Source: an uncultured Eubacteriales bacterium | GTDB lineage: Bacteria; Bacillota; Clostridia; Oscillospirales; Acutalibacteraceae | Direction of reading: 5' to 3' | DNA: 61,658 nt | Assembly: GCA_934464585.1 (NCBI GenBank) | Contig: CAKSJY010000009.1 | Coordinates: forward strand, 1-61,658 | Shown here: in pieces, positions 44,880 through 53,592 of the stretch | Layout: each line of letters starts with the position of its first letter | Numbering within the stretch: position 1 is the first letter of the stretch | The notes under the pieces: model-generated | Seen by the model: the letters and a program-made list of their open reading frames with translations, nothing else | Database searches by the model: none | What the model was told of the DNA's origin: nothing | Translations under genes and position numbers: made by a program

Positions 44880-46247
44880 TTAATTATGTTCTTTAGTTAA
44901 TAGGACAACCGTCTCGACATGTTCCGTACGCGGAAACATATCGACAGGATGAACTTTTTCAACATTATAATTTAAAGTTGTGAACAACTGTAGGTCTCTT
45001 GCTAATGTTGTTGGGTTGCATGAGACATATACAACTTTTTGCGGCGATATTTTTGATATTGTTTTAATAAGAGATTCTGAGCAACCTTTTCTTGGTGGAT
45101 CTATTATAACTACATCAGGTTTTATACCACGTTTTTCGAAATATTCTGGGTCTTTGGTAAGATCCATTTCTAAAAATTCTGCGTTGTTTATATTGTTAAG
45201 CTGTGCGTTATATTTTGCGTCTTCTACTGCCTGAGGAGTAACCTCAGCGCCGATAACACGTTTAGCTTTATCTGCCATAAGTAATCCTATCGTACCGATT
45301 CCGCAGAATAGGTCAAGAACAGTCTCGCTACCATTAAGACCCGCATATTTCTTTGCGATTGAATATAAGTTTTCAGTTTGCTGATGGTTTACCTGATAGA
45401 ATGAAAACGGAGAAATTTTAAAATCTAGACCGCAAAGATTATCTATGATATAACCACTTCCGTATATAACATAATTTTTGGGTCCTAAAATTACATTGGT
45501 GTTTTTGCTGTTGACGTTTATTATTACGGTTGTTAACTCTTTTACTTTACTTTTTAATTTATCAATAAGTATATTTGAGTTTGGTAAGTTTTTGTTGGTT
45601 GAAACCAAACAGAGCATTAATTGACGGCTTTTTTCGCCGTATCTAAGATATATGTGTCTAACAAGCCCTGTGTTTGATTTTTCATCATAGGGCTTTATGT
45701 TATATTCTTTCATCCAATCGATAATTAAGTTTATGACCTTTTTGAATAGATCCGGTTGTAATAGACAATCGCAACCGCAAGGTATAATTGTATGGCTATG
45801 CGGTGCATAAAATCCGGCGGTTAAATTGCCGTTTTTATCGTACCCTACAGGCATTTGGCATTTGTTTCTATATTGATAAACCTTCTCAGAGGGTAAGGTG
45901 GCTTTAACAGAGATTTCACTAAGTTTTCCTAATCTAGTAAGAGAATCGTAGACAAACTTAGTTTTCTCTTGGATTTCCTGATCATATTCTATGTGACCGT
46001 ATGAACAGCCTCCGCACTTGGATGAAACATCGCACTTTGGTTTGATTCTAGATTTTCCCGGTACAAGCAATTTGTCTATAATACCAAAGCAATAGTGAGA
46101 TTTTACCTTCACGATCTTAACCATAACCTCGTCACCCGGACATGAATTCGGTACGAATATGACTATATTTTCATATCTTCCAATTCCTTTACCTAAAGAT
46201 AATTCCTCTATAGTAAGTTTTATAACATCATTTTTTTTTAGTAGCAT
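44880..46247 (-). CDS. 23S rRNA (uracil-5)-methyltransferase, RlmD/RlmCD type
   Basis: 455 residues. N-terminal TRAM domain (DVIKLTIEELSLGKGIGRYE), cysteine cluster for an Fe-S centre (CDVSSKCGGCSYGHI), SAM motif VLDLFCGIGTIGLLMA, DPPRKGCSESLI and the catalytic VSCNPTTLARDL. It methylates uridine in 23S rRNA; whether U747, U1939 or both cannot be told from sequence. The Firmicutes homologue RlmCD does both. Upstream vanW lies 33 nt away on the same strand. Confidence 0.93.
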   Translation of the reverse strand: MLLKKNDVIKLTIEELSLGKGIGRYENIVIFVPNSCPGDEVMVKIVKVKSHYCFGIIDKLLVPGKSRIKPKCDVSSKCGGCSYGHIEYDQEIQEKTKFVYDSLTRLGKLSEISVKATLPSEKVYQYRNKCQMPVGYDKNGNLTAGFYAPHSHTIIPCGCDCLLQPDLFKKVINLIIDWMKEYNIKPYDEKSNTGLVRHIYLRYGEKSRQLMLCLVSTNKNLPNSNILIDKLKSKVKELTTVIINVNSKNTNVILGPKNYVIYGSGYIIDNLCGLDFKISPFSFYQVNHQQTENLYSIAKKYAGLNGSETVLDLFCGIGTIGLLMADKAKRVIGAEVTPQAVEDAKYNAQLNNINNAEFLEMDLTKDPEYFEKRGIKPDVVIIDPPRKGCSESLIKTISKISPQKVVYVSCNPTTLARDLQLFTTLNYNVEKVHPVDMFPRTEHVETVVLLTKEHN

Positions 46248-46280
46248 TTTTGTTCTCCCTAGTTAAGTGTTTGTGTGTCG

Positions 46281-47867
46281 TCAATTACCTACTCTTATTA
46301 CCGGGGCAATAGCGGGATAATATGACGATAGAATATTTTCTCGTTTAATTTCGGACGATCCTTTATAAAATATTTTTTGCCCGCTAGCACGGGAACCTTC
46401 ACGGCCTGCGATCTCAGTTCTTTGTTCGCCGCTTTTTAATGAGGAATCTTGTATATATTGAGCTGCCGGTATAGGAATGGTTTCTGTTTTTTGTGAGACC
46501 ACATCGATGCGGTCATATTCTGTAGATTTTGTACCGTAGAATTCGCAAATAAGGGTTCTACCGTTCATGGACATTTTAATATAAACAGGTGAACCGGTAT
46601 CATTTCTAAATTTTAAATCGCAGTAAGGATATCCAATTGTTGCGTCTTGGCCAATTGGCACATATGTCGACGGCCATTGATGGTTAGACCTTTCAACTAT
46701 AGTCATGTTTGCTCTTAATGCCGCACCGTATATAGTAGTTGCAGTTTGACAAATACCTCCACCATAGGCTTTTATTAATTTATTACCTGAAATAGCTCCA
46801 GCTTCAACATAGCCTAAAGTAGCAGTAGTTGTGTCACCGGTTAATGCATTGAATGAAAAGGTTTCGCCGTTTAACAATGCTACGGAGTTTGTAGCTTCGC
46901 AGGAGACCTGCATGTTATGTAAAGAGTTTTCGTCGCTTGCTGTATGTGTAGAAAAGGAGGCTATAACTTCCGGGTTTGTATTTATATCAGAAAGTTTTAT
47001 TTGTGGTTCTGTAGGTTTTGTTTGGACAGATATTGATGAATTAAATTGCCTGTTTTTTAGAGTATCAGATAAATCACTTTTAAATCGATCAGTATTTAGC
47101 TTAAGTCCGTTTGTTCCTTCTGAAAATGTTGGTTTGCCGTCAGTAAAATTAACAAAATGTGCATTTTGATAGGGAACATATACACTTTTTGCAATTTTTT
47201 CGGATGCTTTGTCAAGGCTGTCTGTATCAAGGGTTGCTAAAACAGTAAAATTTATTGGATTCTTTTCAAGTTCTTTAACTTCAGTAAATCTGTTTTCATC
47301 ATCTCCACTTCGTGCAGTGTTGTATGCAGTATCTAAAACCTCATCTGTGTTGTAGGTGAAATCAAAGTCGTCATTTACAAGAGCGTCTACAATATTGTTT
47401 CCACGGTAGATATTAATCTTCATATCTGGCCTTAAAGACGGTTCTACTTCATATATGAGATCTTTAGCTTCTTGCATAGTTTTTCCGGATAAGTCAACAC
47501 CACATACAGAGATACCATTGTAGAATGTGTCGACATTAATAGTATTAGAAACCTCAGTAAGGTGTGCTTCACGAATGGCCTTTTGTTCTTTACAATAGTC
47601 GGCAAAGGAGAATGATATAGCTATTAATATACATAAAGTTATACCGATACTTATGTTCTTAAATACTCTAAGTTTCGAGTGTTTAAGATGTTTAGGATGT
47701 TTTTTATCATAAATATGGTTTGGAATATATACATCCTCATCATCTATGGGTTCCGGGAAAAGGTCTATATTGGTCTGGCATGGAAGTAATTCTTGATATG
47801 ATAAAGATTCTTCATTATTCCATGTGTTTTCGCTAAAGGTATTTTTCTTAGTAGATTTATTACTCAA
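46281..47867 (-). CDS. VanW-family membrane-anchored protein
   Basis: 528 residues from a TTG preceded by a GGGGG run. About 75 polar cytoplasmic residues precede one transmembrane helix (about 76-94). The extracellular part has a PG-binding-4-like region (STFYNGISVCGVDLSGKTMQEA-type) and the VanW domain with SFNALTGDTT and YGGGICQTATTIYGAALRA. VanW-like proteins are common in Clostridia and are thought to act on the cell wall; no glycopeptide-resistance cluster is present, so this is not a resistance call. Confidence 0.9.
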   Translation of the reverse strand: MSNKSTKKNTFSENTWNNEESLSYQELLPCQTNIDLFPEPIDDEDVYIPNHIYDKKHPKHLKHSKLRVFKNISIGITLCILIAISFSFADYCKEQKAIREAHLTEVSNTINVDTFYNGISVCGVDLSGKTMQEAKDLIYEVEPSLRPDMKINIYRGNNIVDALVNDDFDFTYNTDEVLDTAYNTARSGDDENRFTEVKELEKNPINFTVLATLDTDSLDKASEKIAKSVYVPYQNAHFVNFTDGKPTFSEGTNGLKLNTDRFKSDLSDTLKNRQFNSSISVQTKPTEPQIKLSDINTNPEVIASFSTHTASDENSLHNMQVSCEATNSVALLNGETFSFNALTGDTTTATLGYVEAGAISGNKLIKAYGGGICQTATTIYGAALRANMTIVERSNHQWPSTYVPIGQDATIGYPYCDLKFRNDTGSPVYIKMSMNGRTLICEFYGTKSTEYDRIDVVSQKTETIPIPAAQYIQDSSLKSGEQRTEIAGREGSRASGQKIFYKGSSEIKRENILSSYYPAIAPVIRVGN

Positions 47868-47967
47868 AACAAAACCCCCTTTTCGACTATTTTAAAATTA
47901 TTATAATATTTTTTGACATCAATGTAAATAAAACAAAGTTACAAATATATCAATTTACATTTAATGT

Positions 47968-48005
47968 CAAAAATTCAGCGTGGCAAAGTATGTTATGCCA
48001 CGCCT
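47968..48005 (-). terminator. Terminator of the deacetylase gene
   Basis: GGCGTGGCA and TGCCACGCT stem followed by T-rich sequence on the minus strand, after the stop at 48018. Confidence 0.85.
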
Positions 48006-48017
48006 ATTATTTTAAGT

Positions 48018-48821
48018 TTATGTAAAATCTCTCAAGCTTCCAAATGAATATCCCATCTCCTCATATTTTGTAAGAAGTTCATCAAGGATTTCGGAGTTGG
48101 TTTTAGATGTTGAGTGTAAAAGTAATATAGCGCCAGGATGTATTCGAGGTATAAGTTTGTCAAAAGCTTCTTTTTGTGATGGTTGGTTATCGACATACCA
48201 ATCGACATAAGCAAGGCTCCAGAATATAGTTTTATATCCAAGCTCCTGAGCCTGCTTTAAGTTATTTTCGCAGTATTTACCTTGTGGCGGACGGTAGAAT
48301 TTCTCCATATCTTTACCGGTTGCTTCTTTAAAGGAGTTTTCTAGGTCGCACATTTCTTTTTTAAAATTTTCCATATCTGATATTTTAGACATATCCGGAT
48401 GATTATTTGTGTGATTACCAACTATATGTCCTTCCTCAAGCATTCTATTTACAAGATCAGGACTTGTTCTAACATAATTTCCGACAACAAAGAATGCAGC
48501 GGGAGCGTTATGTTTTTTTAAGGCATCGAGAATTTGTGGAGTGTAACCATTTTCGTATCCGGCATCAAAAGTTAGATATATAGTTTTTTCTCCTGCCGGA
48601 TTAACATAGTAGGCGTTGTATTGTTTTAGAAAGTCGATGCTTGCATTTCCACTGGGGACTTGACCCTTTTCTTTAAATCCGAGGCCCCAATTACTGCTTT
48701 CTGTTGCGGAAGTTGCGACAGTTTTTGGGTAGAAACATGAATATAAAACTAATACTGCCACCAAGGAAAGGCAGAAAACCAAGGTTGAAATTATTTGCTT
48801 TTTTTTAAGAATTATTACCAC
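48018..48821 (-). CDS. PdaA-type polysaccharide deacetylase
   Basis: About 267 residues. N-terminal hydrophobic anchor (IISTLVFCLSLVAVLVLYSC), then the NodB homology domain: TIYLTFDAGYENGYTPQILD, GHIVGNHTNNHPDMS (metal histidines), FYRPPQGKYC and ILLHSTSKTNSEILDEL. The FDAGYENG signature is that of peptidoglycan N-acetylmuramate deacetylases (PdaA, making muramic-delta-lactam in spore cortex), compatible with a spore former but not proof. The GTG at 48821 has GGTG six bases upstream; the frame continues to a TTG at 48836. Confidence 0.88.
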   Translation of the reverse strand: MVIILKKKQIISTLVFCLSLVAVLVLYSCFYPKTVATSATESSNWGLGFKEKGQVPSGNASIDFLKQYNAYYVNPAGEKTIYLTFDAGYENGYTPQILDALKKHNAPAAFFVVGNYVRTSPDLVNRMLEEGHIVGNHTNNHPDMSKISDMENFKKEMCDLENSFKEATGKDMEKFYRPPQGKYCENNLKQAQELGYKTIFWSLAYVDWYVDNQPSQKEAFDKLIPRIHPGAILLLHSTSKTNSEILDELLTKYEEMGYSFGSLRDFT

Positions 48822-48931
48822 TGATATCACCGCCAATTTGTTTTATATAGATATATATTCGTAAAAATAAGCTCATATGTTCGAGCTTGAAAAGAAATTA
48901 CAAAAAATATGAGAAATATATTGGAAAAATA

Positions 48932-48960
48932 TTGACAATTATTTTGTTAATTGTTACAAT
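48932..48960 (+). promoter_or_regulatory. Strong promoter of the phospholipase C operon
   Basis: Perfect TTGACA (48932-48937), 17 bp, TACAAT (48955-48960). It gives a leader of about 215 nt before the phospholipase start at 49183. Confidence 0.85.
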
Positions 48961-49070
48961 CGCAGTAAAAGAGGGTGGTATTGTCTATTTTTATATTGCA
49001 TTTTAATAAAAAGTGATATAACTAATTTGAAATCAAAAATTCACCCTTGTGCAAATTAAAGCTAATATGT

Positions 49071-49122
49071 AAAGGAGGGAGTTGCTATTAAATATTTAAT
49101 ATACGTTACGTTTTTGCTGTGA
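49071..49122 (+). other. Orphan ribosome site and short frame in the leader
   Basis: AAAGGAGGG at 49071-49079 is followed by no ATG. The only readable frame, from ATT 49087, is 11 codons (KYLIYVTFLL then TGA), like the beginning of a signal peptide; a TTG at 49082 gives five codons. It might be a leader peptide or a gene remnant. Apart from this and the promoter, the gap 48837-49182 holds nothing recognised. Confidence 0.35.
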
Positions 49123-49182
49123 CTTGCTCACAATAGGTCTTGGAAAATCAAATATTTATTTTAAGAAAGATAGGTGCTATAA

Positions 49183-49917
49183 ATGAAAAATAACAGATGT
49201 AAAAGATTGCTCTTGAGCGTTTGTGCAGTGTGCCTAAGCGCTTTTACTTTAGCTCCGCAATGTGCGGCTTTCTCTACGGATACTCATCATTATGTTACTG
49301 ATGTAAGTCTTGGAATAGTAGATAATGTAAAACATGATGAGTGTTCAATTCTATCAGACGAAAATGTAAAAGAAAAAATTATTTATTTTTCTAAAAGGCC
49401 AGATGTCGATGAAAATGATGGCTTATTTATGTGGCATTATTATAATCCTATTACAGAAAGAAATTTTGTTAATGGCAAGGTTACAGCTCTCACTAAATTT
49501 AATGATCATTATAGCAATGCACTTAAGAGCTATAAAAATAAAAATATGGATAAAACATGGGAAGAACTTGGTAGGTCATTGCACTTTCTTGAGGATATTA
49601 ATACCCCAGTTCATACCAACAGCCAGGATATTATAGATGTTGCTTCGTATTTGAGCTTGCATTTGAAATTTGAATCTTTTGTTTTGGAAAACCAGGACAA
49701 GACAAAAATTTCAATGATGCCCAGTGAATTTATATATTTTAAGCAAAATACTCCAACCTTAATTGCAAAAAAGTATGCTCATATTTCCGCAAACAATTTC
49801 TATGCTTTATATAATGATTTAGAAACACAAGATGAGGTTGCAGCAAACTCTCTTGCTAATGCGCAAGAGTGTACTTCAGGAATTTTATATAAATTCTGTA
49901 AACAAGTAAAATCTTAA
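49183..49917 (+). CDS. Secreted zinc-dependent phospholipase C
   Basis: 244 residues. Signal peptide about 1-29 (..LAPQCAA). The mature protein has the zinc-PLC metal-ligand set: His35/36 near the new N-terminus, RPDVDEND (about 72-79), WHYYNP (His85), LHFLEDINTPVH with His134, Asp138, His144, and HLKFE with His160/Glu164. These correspond to ligands of Bacillus cereus PC-PLC and the catalytic domain of Clostridium perfringens alpha-toxin. There is no C-terminal C2-like/PLAT domain, so it resembles the cereus-type single-domain enzyme. Likely hydrolyses phosphatidylcholine outside the cell. First gene of a three-gene unit. Confidence 0.9.
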   Translation: MKNNRCKRLLLSVCAVCLSAFTLAPQCAAFSTDTHHYVTDVSLGIVDNVKHDECSILSDENVKEKIIYFSKRPDVDENDGLFMWHYYNPITERNFVNGKVTALTKFNDHYSNALKSYKNKNMDKTWEELGRSLHFLEDINTPVHTNSQDIIDVASYLSLHLKFESFVLENQDKTKISMMPSEFIYFKQNTPTLIAKKYAHISANNFYALYNDLETQDEVAANSLANAQECTSGILYKFCKQVKS

Positions 49918-49934
49918 GGGAGGAAATTTTTAAT

Positions 49935-50516
49935 ATGAAGAAAATACTTTGTGTGATTTTATCATTGTTAACTATAACCCAAATAGGAGCGTTTACTATC
50001 TTTGCACAGGATAATAACTCTTATCCTGTGGTTAATGAAGAAAATTTTAATGTTTGTAAGTCTATTGGCACAGATGTTAAAACAAGATTAGTAGCATGGA
50101 ATGGTATAATCTATGAGATATGTATTGAATCTACACCTGAGACCTCCAGCTATGATGTAAAGACCGGAAAAATTACGCATCATAAAACAGTAATTGAGGA
50201 AGAAAAATATTATTTACAAGAGGACCATTCTCTTTTGCTAAGCCAGAAAATGAGTGTAAGGTTTTCTTATAATGGTGAAAGAGCTTGGATAGACAACAGA
50301 AACGAAATAGAATATACTCCGAAAGTAGAAAATTCAAATTGGAAATTTTCAGAGAATATAGAATACTTGAACGATGATCCGAAAGAGTGTTTATTTTCGA
50401 CTGTTTGGAAATTATATTCCAGAGAAACAAGGTTTAATGATTGGGACTATACGGATACAGCATTTTTTGATGTGACTTGCACATCGACAGGTGATCTACG
50501 TTATAATTATAAATAA
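49935..50516 (+). CDS. Small secreted protein of the PLC operon, unknown (1)
   Basis: 193 residues with signal peptide (about 1-24, MKKILCVILSLLTITQIGAF). The mature part is rich in aromatic and charged residues and probably beta-stranded (RLVAWNGIIYEICIES, KMSVRFSYNGERAWIDN). Two to three cysteines. No domain recognised. Begins 17 nt after the phospholipase stop with GGGAGG, so co-expressed with it. Confidence 0.7.
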   Translation: MKKILCVILSLLTITQIGAFTIFAQDNNSYPVVNEENFNVCKSIGTDVKTRLVAWNGIIYEICIESTPETSSYDVKTGKITHHKTVIEEEKYYLQEDHSLLLSQKMSVRFSYNGERAWIDNRNEIEYTPKVENSNWKFSENIEYLNDDPKECLFSTVWKLYSRETRFNDWDYTDTAFFDVTCTSTGDLRYNYK

Positions 50517-50531
50517 TTAGGAGGAACTATA

Positions 50532-50972
50532 ATGAAAAAGGTACTTTCTTTTATGTTGTTTATCACGGTTCTTTTTGGGGCATGTTTTAATACAGCTGCA
50601 TTAGATTCTTACTGTGCTAAGGCAGAATACTCTTATAAAACATACGAAGTTTCAAAATATGTTTATGATTCGGATAAAAATTTCTTAGGTGTTATACAAA
50701 TACAATTCAAGTTTAGATATAATGAAAATATGGATTCTGCTAAATGTTTAGCTGTTAACCATAATGTTGTTAGTGAAGCCCAGGGAGTTAATATGGAGAT
50801 TTCTCACGAGATACAAAACTTAACAACAAATAAGGGTGGGGCAGTTGCCGAGATTAAGTTTAAAAATCCGAAGAATTTGTCGAAGGAAAACATAAAGATA
50901 TTTGCAACGTTAGATTGTAGGGGTAATGGAAAAGTAACTACAAAGTGTACAAAAAATGTGAAATTGGTATAA
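50532..50972 (+). CDS. Small secreted protein of the PLC operon, unknown (2)
   Basis: 146 residues with signal peptide (about 1-24, MKKVLSFMLFITVLFGACFN). Beta-rich mature part (FLGVIQIQFKFRYNEN, VNMEISHEIQNL, GAVAEIKFKNP) and C-terminal KCTKNVKLV. No known domain. RBS TAGGAGG, 15 nt after the previous gene. Ends the operon at a strong terminator. Confidence 0.7.
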   Translation: MKKVLSFMLFITVLFGACFNTAALDSYCAKAEYSYKTYEVSKYVYDSDKNFLGVIQIQFKFRYNENMDSAKCLAVNHNVVSEAQGVNMEISHEIQNLTTNKGGAVAEIKFKNPKNLSKENIKIFATLDCRGNGKVTTKCTKNVKLV

Positions 50973-50982
50973 TAAGGGTAAT

Positions 50983-51020
50983 TAAGGTCGGACTCACAAG
51001 TGAATCCGACCTTATTATTT
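50983..51020 (+). terminator. Terminator of the phospholipase C operon
   Basis: AAGGTCGGA and TCCGACCTT stem with inner TCAC/GTGA pairing and T-rich end, 10 nt after the last stop. Confidence 0.9.
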
Positions 51021-51037
51021 AAGAGCTAATAAAACAG

Positions 51038-51066
51038 TTGATGTTTTGCTATCGTTGAGATATATT
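51038..51066 (+). promoter_or_regulatory. Probable promoter of gpsA
   Basis: TTGATG (51038-51043) and TATATT (51061-51066), 17 bp apart, 38 bp before the gpsA ATG. Confidence 0.55.
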
Positions 51067-51104
51067 ATAATACAAGGAAAATAAAATTAAAGGTGGATAG
51101 ATAT

Positions 51105-52064
51105 ATGAAAATATCAGTTTTAGGTTGTGGTAGATGGGGAACGTTTATCGCATGGTATCTTAATAAAATAGGAAATGATGTTTTAATCTGGGGTAGAAGT
51201 TCATCTAAAAACTTTTTAGAACTTAAAAATACCAGAAAAAATTCATATTTATCGTTGCCTGACAATATAAAACTTACAAATGATTTAGATGAGGCTTTGA
51301 ATTATTCAGATATTATTGTTATATCGATAGGGTCTCAGGCACTAAGAAATTTAATGCAAAGTGCTGTTAGCTTTAATATAGAAAACAAAGTTTTTGTATT
51401 GTGCATGAAAGGTATAGAGGTTTCAAGCGGGAAACGCCTTACTGAGGTAATGGAGGAATTTATACCGGAAAGCTCAAAAACAGCTATTTGGGTTGGCCCC
51501 GGTCATGTTGAGGATTTTGTCAGGGGTATTCCGAATTGTATGGTTATAGATTCTGAGGACGAGGAAATAAAAAATATGCTTGTTAGATCATTTTCAAGTG
51601 ATCTTATAAGATTCTATTACGGTACCGATTTAATTGGTAATGAAATAGGTGCAGCAGCAAAAAATGTTGTTGGAATAGCTGCGGGTATGCTTGATGGTCT
51701 TGAATATTCATCACTTAAGGGGGCACTGATGTCTAGAGGGACACGAGAGATAGCTAGACTTATAAAAGCTGCCGGTGGTAATGAAATTTCTGCGTATGGG
51801 CTTGCTCATTTAGGAGATTACGAGGCAACTTTATTTTCAGAACATAGCCACAACCGCAAGTTTGGAGAAATGTACATAAAAGGAGAAGATTACGACAAAC
51901 TTGCTGAGGGAGTTTTTACAGTAAAGGCTCTTTTAAATATGGCGGATAAATATGGTGTTGAATTGCCGATATCTGATGCAGTAAATAAGATCATAAACTT
52001 ACAAAAAGACCCGAAAGAAATACTTTCGAATCTTTTTGTAAGAAGTATTAAACGTGAATTTTAA
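51105..52064 (+). CDS. gpsA: NAD(P)-dependent glycerol-3-phosphate dehydrogenase
   Basis: 319 residues from the ATG at 51105, which has AGGTGG eight bases upstream; a GTG at 51093 is in frame inside that site. NAD loop KISVLGCGRWGTFIAWYL, VFVLCMKGIEVSSGKRLTEV, GPGHVEDF, and NEIGAAAKNVVGIAAG with the catalytic lysine, then the C-terminal GEDYDKLAEGVFTVKAL. Supplies glycerol-3-phosphate for phospholipids. The loop has R in place of the usual serine (GxGxWG), otherwise normal. The stop overlaps the convergent VanZ-like gene by four bases. Confidence 0.93.
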   Translation: MKISVLGCGRWGTFIAWYLNKIGNDVLIWGRSSSKNFLELKNTRKNSYLSLPDNIKLTNDLDEALNYSDIIVISIGSQALRNLMQSAVSFNIENKVFVLCMKGIEVSSGKRLTEVMEEFIPESSKTAIWVGPGHVEDFVRGIPNCMVIDSEDEEIKNMLVRSFSSDLIRFYYGTDLIGNEIGAAAKNVVGIAAGMLDGLEYSSLKGALMSRGTREIARLIKAAGGNEISAYGLAHLGDYEATLFSEHSHNRKFGEMYIKGEDYDKLAEGVFTVKALLNMADKYGVELPISDAVNKIINLQKDPKEILSNLFVRSIKREF

Positions 52065-52960
52065 TTTTTTAGAGAACAATCCCTGAATATATCTGTTTCT
52101 TCGTTTAGTATTATAAATGCACGGCTTTTGTTGATTAAAATTTTTAAAAGCATTCCAACGATGCCACCGATTATAGCAATAATTATAAGGTCCAAATTTA
52201 TTAAACCGGTATTAAATATTAACTTTATTAGTTCTATACCGGTTGCACAAATGGCATAAATAGCAATGCTTTTAATAATTCCCGCCTTTTTATTATAGAC
52301 TGAAGTATAGAAACCCATTGGTATAAATAAGCAAAATGCAGATATATAGTGAAAAAATGCACTTTGTTCAGATTGATAGGGTGATATATTGTTAAAAGGA
52401 ATTATACTAAAAGATCGTGTACCAAATATATCGACAGGATTAATAAATATAAAGTATCTAAACGAAATAATTATAAAATATATTAAGAAACATATAAAGC
52501 TAAAATATATAAATAAGGAGAAGTAATTCCTTTTTTCGGGAGTATCAAACTTTGCGATCGCAAATATTCTGATTATAATACATATAACAAGGGGGACTGC
52601 CCATGTTGTTACAGCACAAAGGTCATTGTATTTATCTCCGGTCATTAAAAATGGCCCCTTATCGTTGATAGTTTGGACAAGTGTTTCAGCATTATTTATT
52701 ATAAAGTCTATCATAACGAATATTGTGCATGTTAAAAGGGATATGCCAACCAGACGATAATCCTTAAAAATAAAAAATATTGCAATACATGTTATTAATG
52801 ATATAAAGGCTACAGCGAAAATATTAAATGGATCAGGTAGCACCATATTTGTATCATCGGGAACTAAGAACAGTATTAGTCCTCCGGCAATGGATATAAG
52901 TAATTGAGCAGGGTTGACTTCTTTAATATATTGTATTGCGTTATTTGCCTTTTCTTTCAT
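52061..52960 (-). CDS. Multi-pass membrane protein with VanZ-like C-terminus
   Basis: About 299 residues from the ATG at 52960 (GGAGGAAC upstream), starting inside the end of ruvX (20-nt overlap). Eight to nine membrane helices. The C-terminal part (FHYISAFCLFIPMGFYTSVY, CATGIELIKLIFNTGLINLD, GGIVGMLLK) follows the VanZ-like pattern, with the conserved polar residues in helices. VanZ-like proteins are widespread and of uncertain function. Convergent with gpsA, sharing stop-codon bases. Confidence 0.75.
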   Translation of the reverse strand: MKEKANNAIQYIKEVNPAQLLISIAGGLILFLVPDDTNMVLPDPFNIFAVAFISLITCIAIFFIFKDYRLVGISLLTCTIFVMIDFIINNAETLVQTINDKGPFLMTGDKYNDLCAVTTWAVPLVICIIIRIFAIAKFDTPEKRNYFSLFIYFSFICFLIYFIIISFRYFIFINPVDIFGTRSFSIIPFNNISPYQSEQSAFFHYISAFCLFIPMGFYTSVYNKKAGIIKSIAIYAICATGIELIKLIFNTGLINLDLIIIAIIGGIVGMLLKILINKSRAFIILNEETDIFRDCSLKN

Positions 52961-53375
52961 TTCTGTTCCTCCTAAAATCAAGATAATCTTGCAATATTAT
53001 TGTAGCCGCGACACTATCTACGACAGCCTTACGTTTTTTACCTCTTACATCTGTTGTATTTAAGTAGTTATGTGCCATAACAGTAGTGTTGCGTTCGTCC
53101 CGCATTACCAGGGGAATGCTAAGATGTTCTTTTAATTTTTCACCAAAGGCGATGGCTCTTTGGGCACTTTCCCCAAGGCTTCCGTCCATGTTTTTTGGTA
53201 GACCTAAAACTATTTCTTCAACATTATTTTCTTTTGCAATGCTAATAATTTTTTGGGCTAAATTATCTTCTTTTCTTTCATTTATAACGCAAAGAGGATG
53301 AGCATAAAGTTCTGTGACATCTGATATAGCGATGCCTGTTCTTGCGCGGCCTAAATCTATGCTTAAAATTTTCAT
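52941..53375 (-). CDS. ruvX: YqgF/RuvX nuclease (pre-16S rRNA nuclease family)
   Basis: 144 residues. RNase H-like fold: KILSIDLGRARTGIAISD, VLGLPKNMDGSLGESAQRA, MRDERNTT and KAVVDSVAATIILQDYL carry the conserved acidic residues. Involved in 16S rRNA 5' end maturation and described as a putative Holliday junction resolvase. Followed by the overlapping VanZ-like gene. Confidence 0.95.
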   Translation of the reverse strand: MKILSIDLGRARTGIAISDVTELYAHPLCVINERKEDNLAQKIISIAKENNVEEIVLGLPKNMDGSLGESAQRAIAFGEKLKEHLSIPLVMRDERNTTVMAHNYLNTTDVRGKKRKAVVDSVAATIILQDYLDFRRNRNERKGK

Positions 53376-53493
53376 AAATGTGTTACACTTCCTAGATTGT
53401 ATATATTTCTATATATTTTATACCATTATTTTAAAATTAACAAGTATAAAACAACAAAACTATATATTTTTTAACAAAAATAAAAAATAAATA

Positions 53494-53522
53494 TTGACAA
53501 TTAAATAAACTCGATATACAAT
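53494..53522 (+). promoter_or_regulatory. Strong promoter of the small beta-helix array
   Basis: Perfect TTGACA (53494-53499), 17 bp, TACAAT (53517-53522). Only clear promoter ahead of five tandem genes; none of comparable quality was seen between them. Confidence 0.85.
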
Positions 53523-53530
53523 AGAGATGG

Positions 53531-53551
53531 GTTAGGAAAAGCCTAACTTTT
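53531..53551 (+). promoter_or_regulatory. Hairpin at the 5' end of the array transcript
   Basis: GTTAGG and CCTAAC close a 5-nt loop and are followed by TTTT, starting within a few bases of the expected transcript start. It may stabilise the 5' end of the mRNA or act as a weak early terminator. Confidence 0.5.
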
Positions 53552-53592
53552 AATAATTATATTTTGTGTGATTTGAAAGGAAAAAGTTAATA

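Noticed and set aside
46281..47867. Glycopeptide-resistance cluster because of VanW and VanZ-like genes
   Set aside because: No vanHAX ligase/dehydrogenase/dipeptidase genes; the two genes are far apart and common in Clostridia without resistance.
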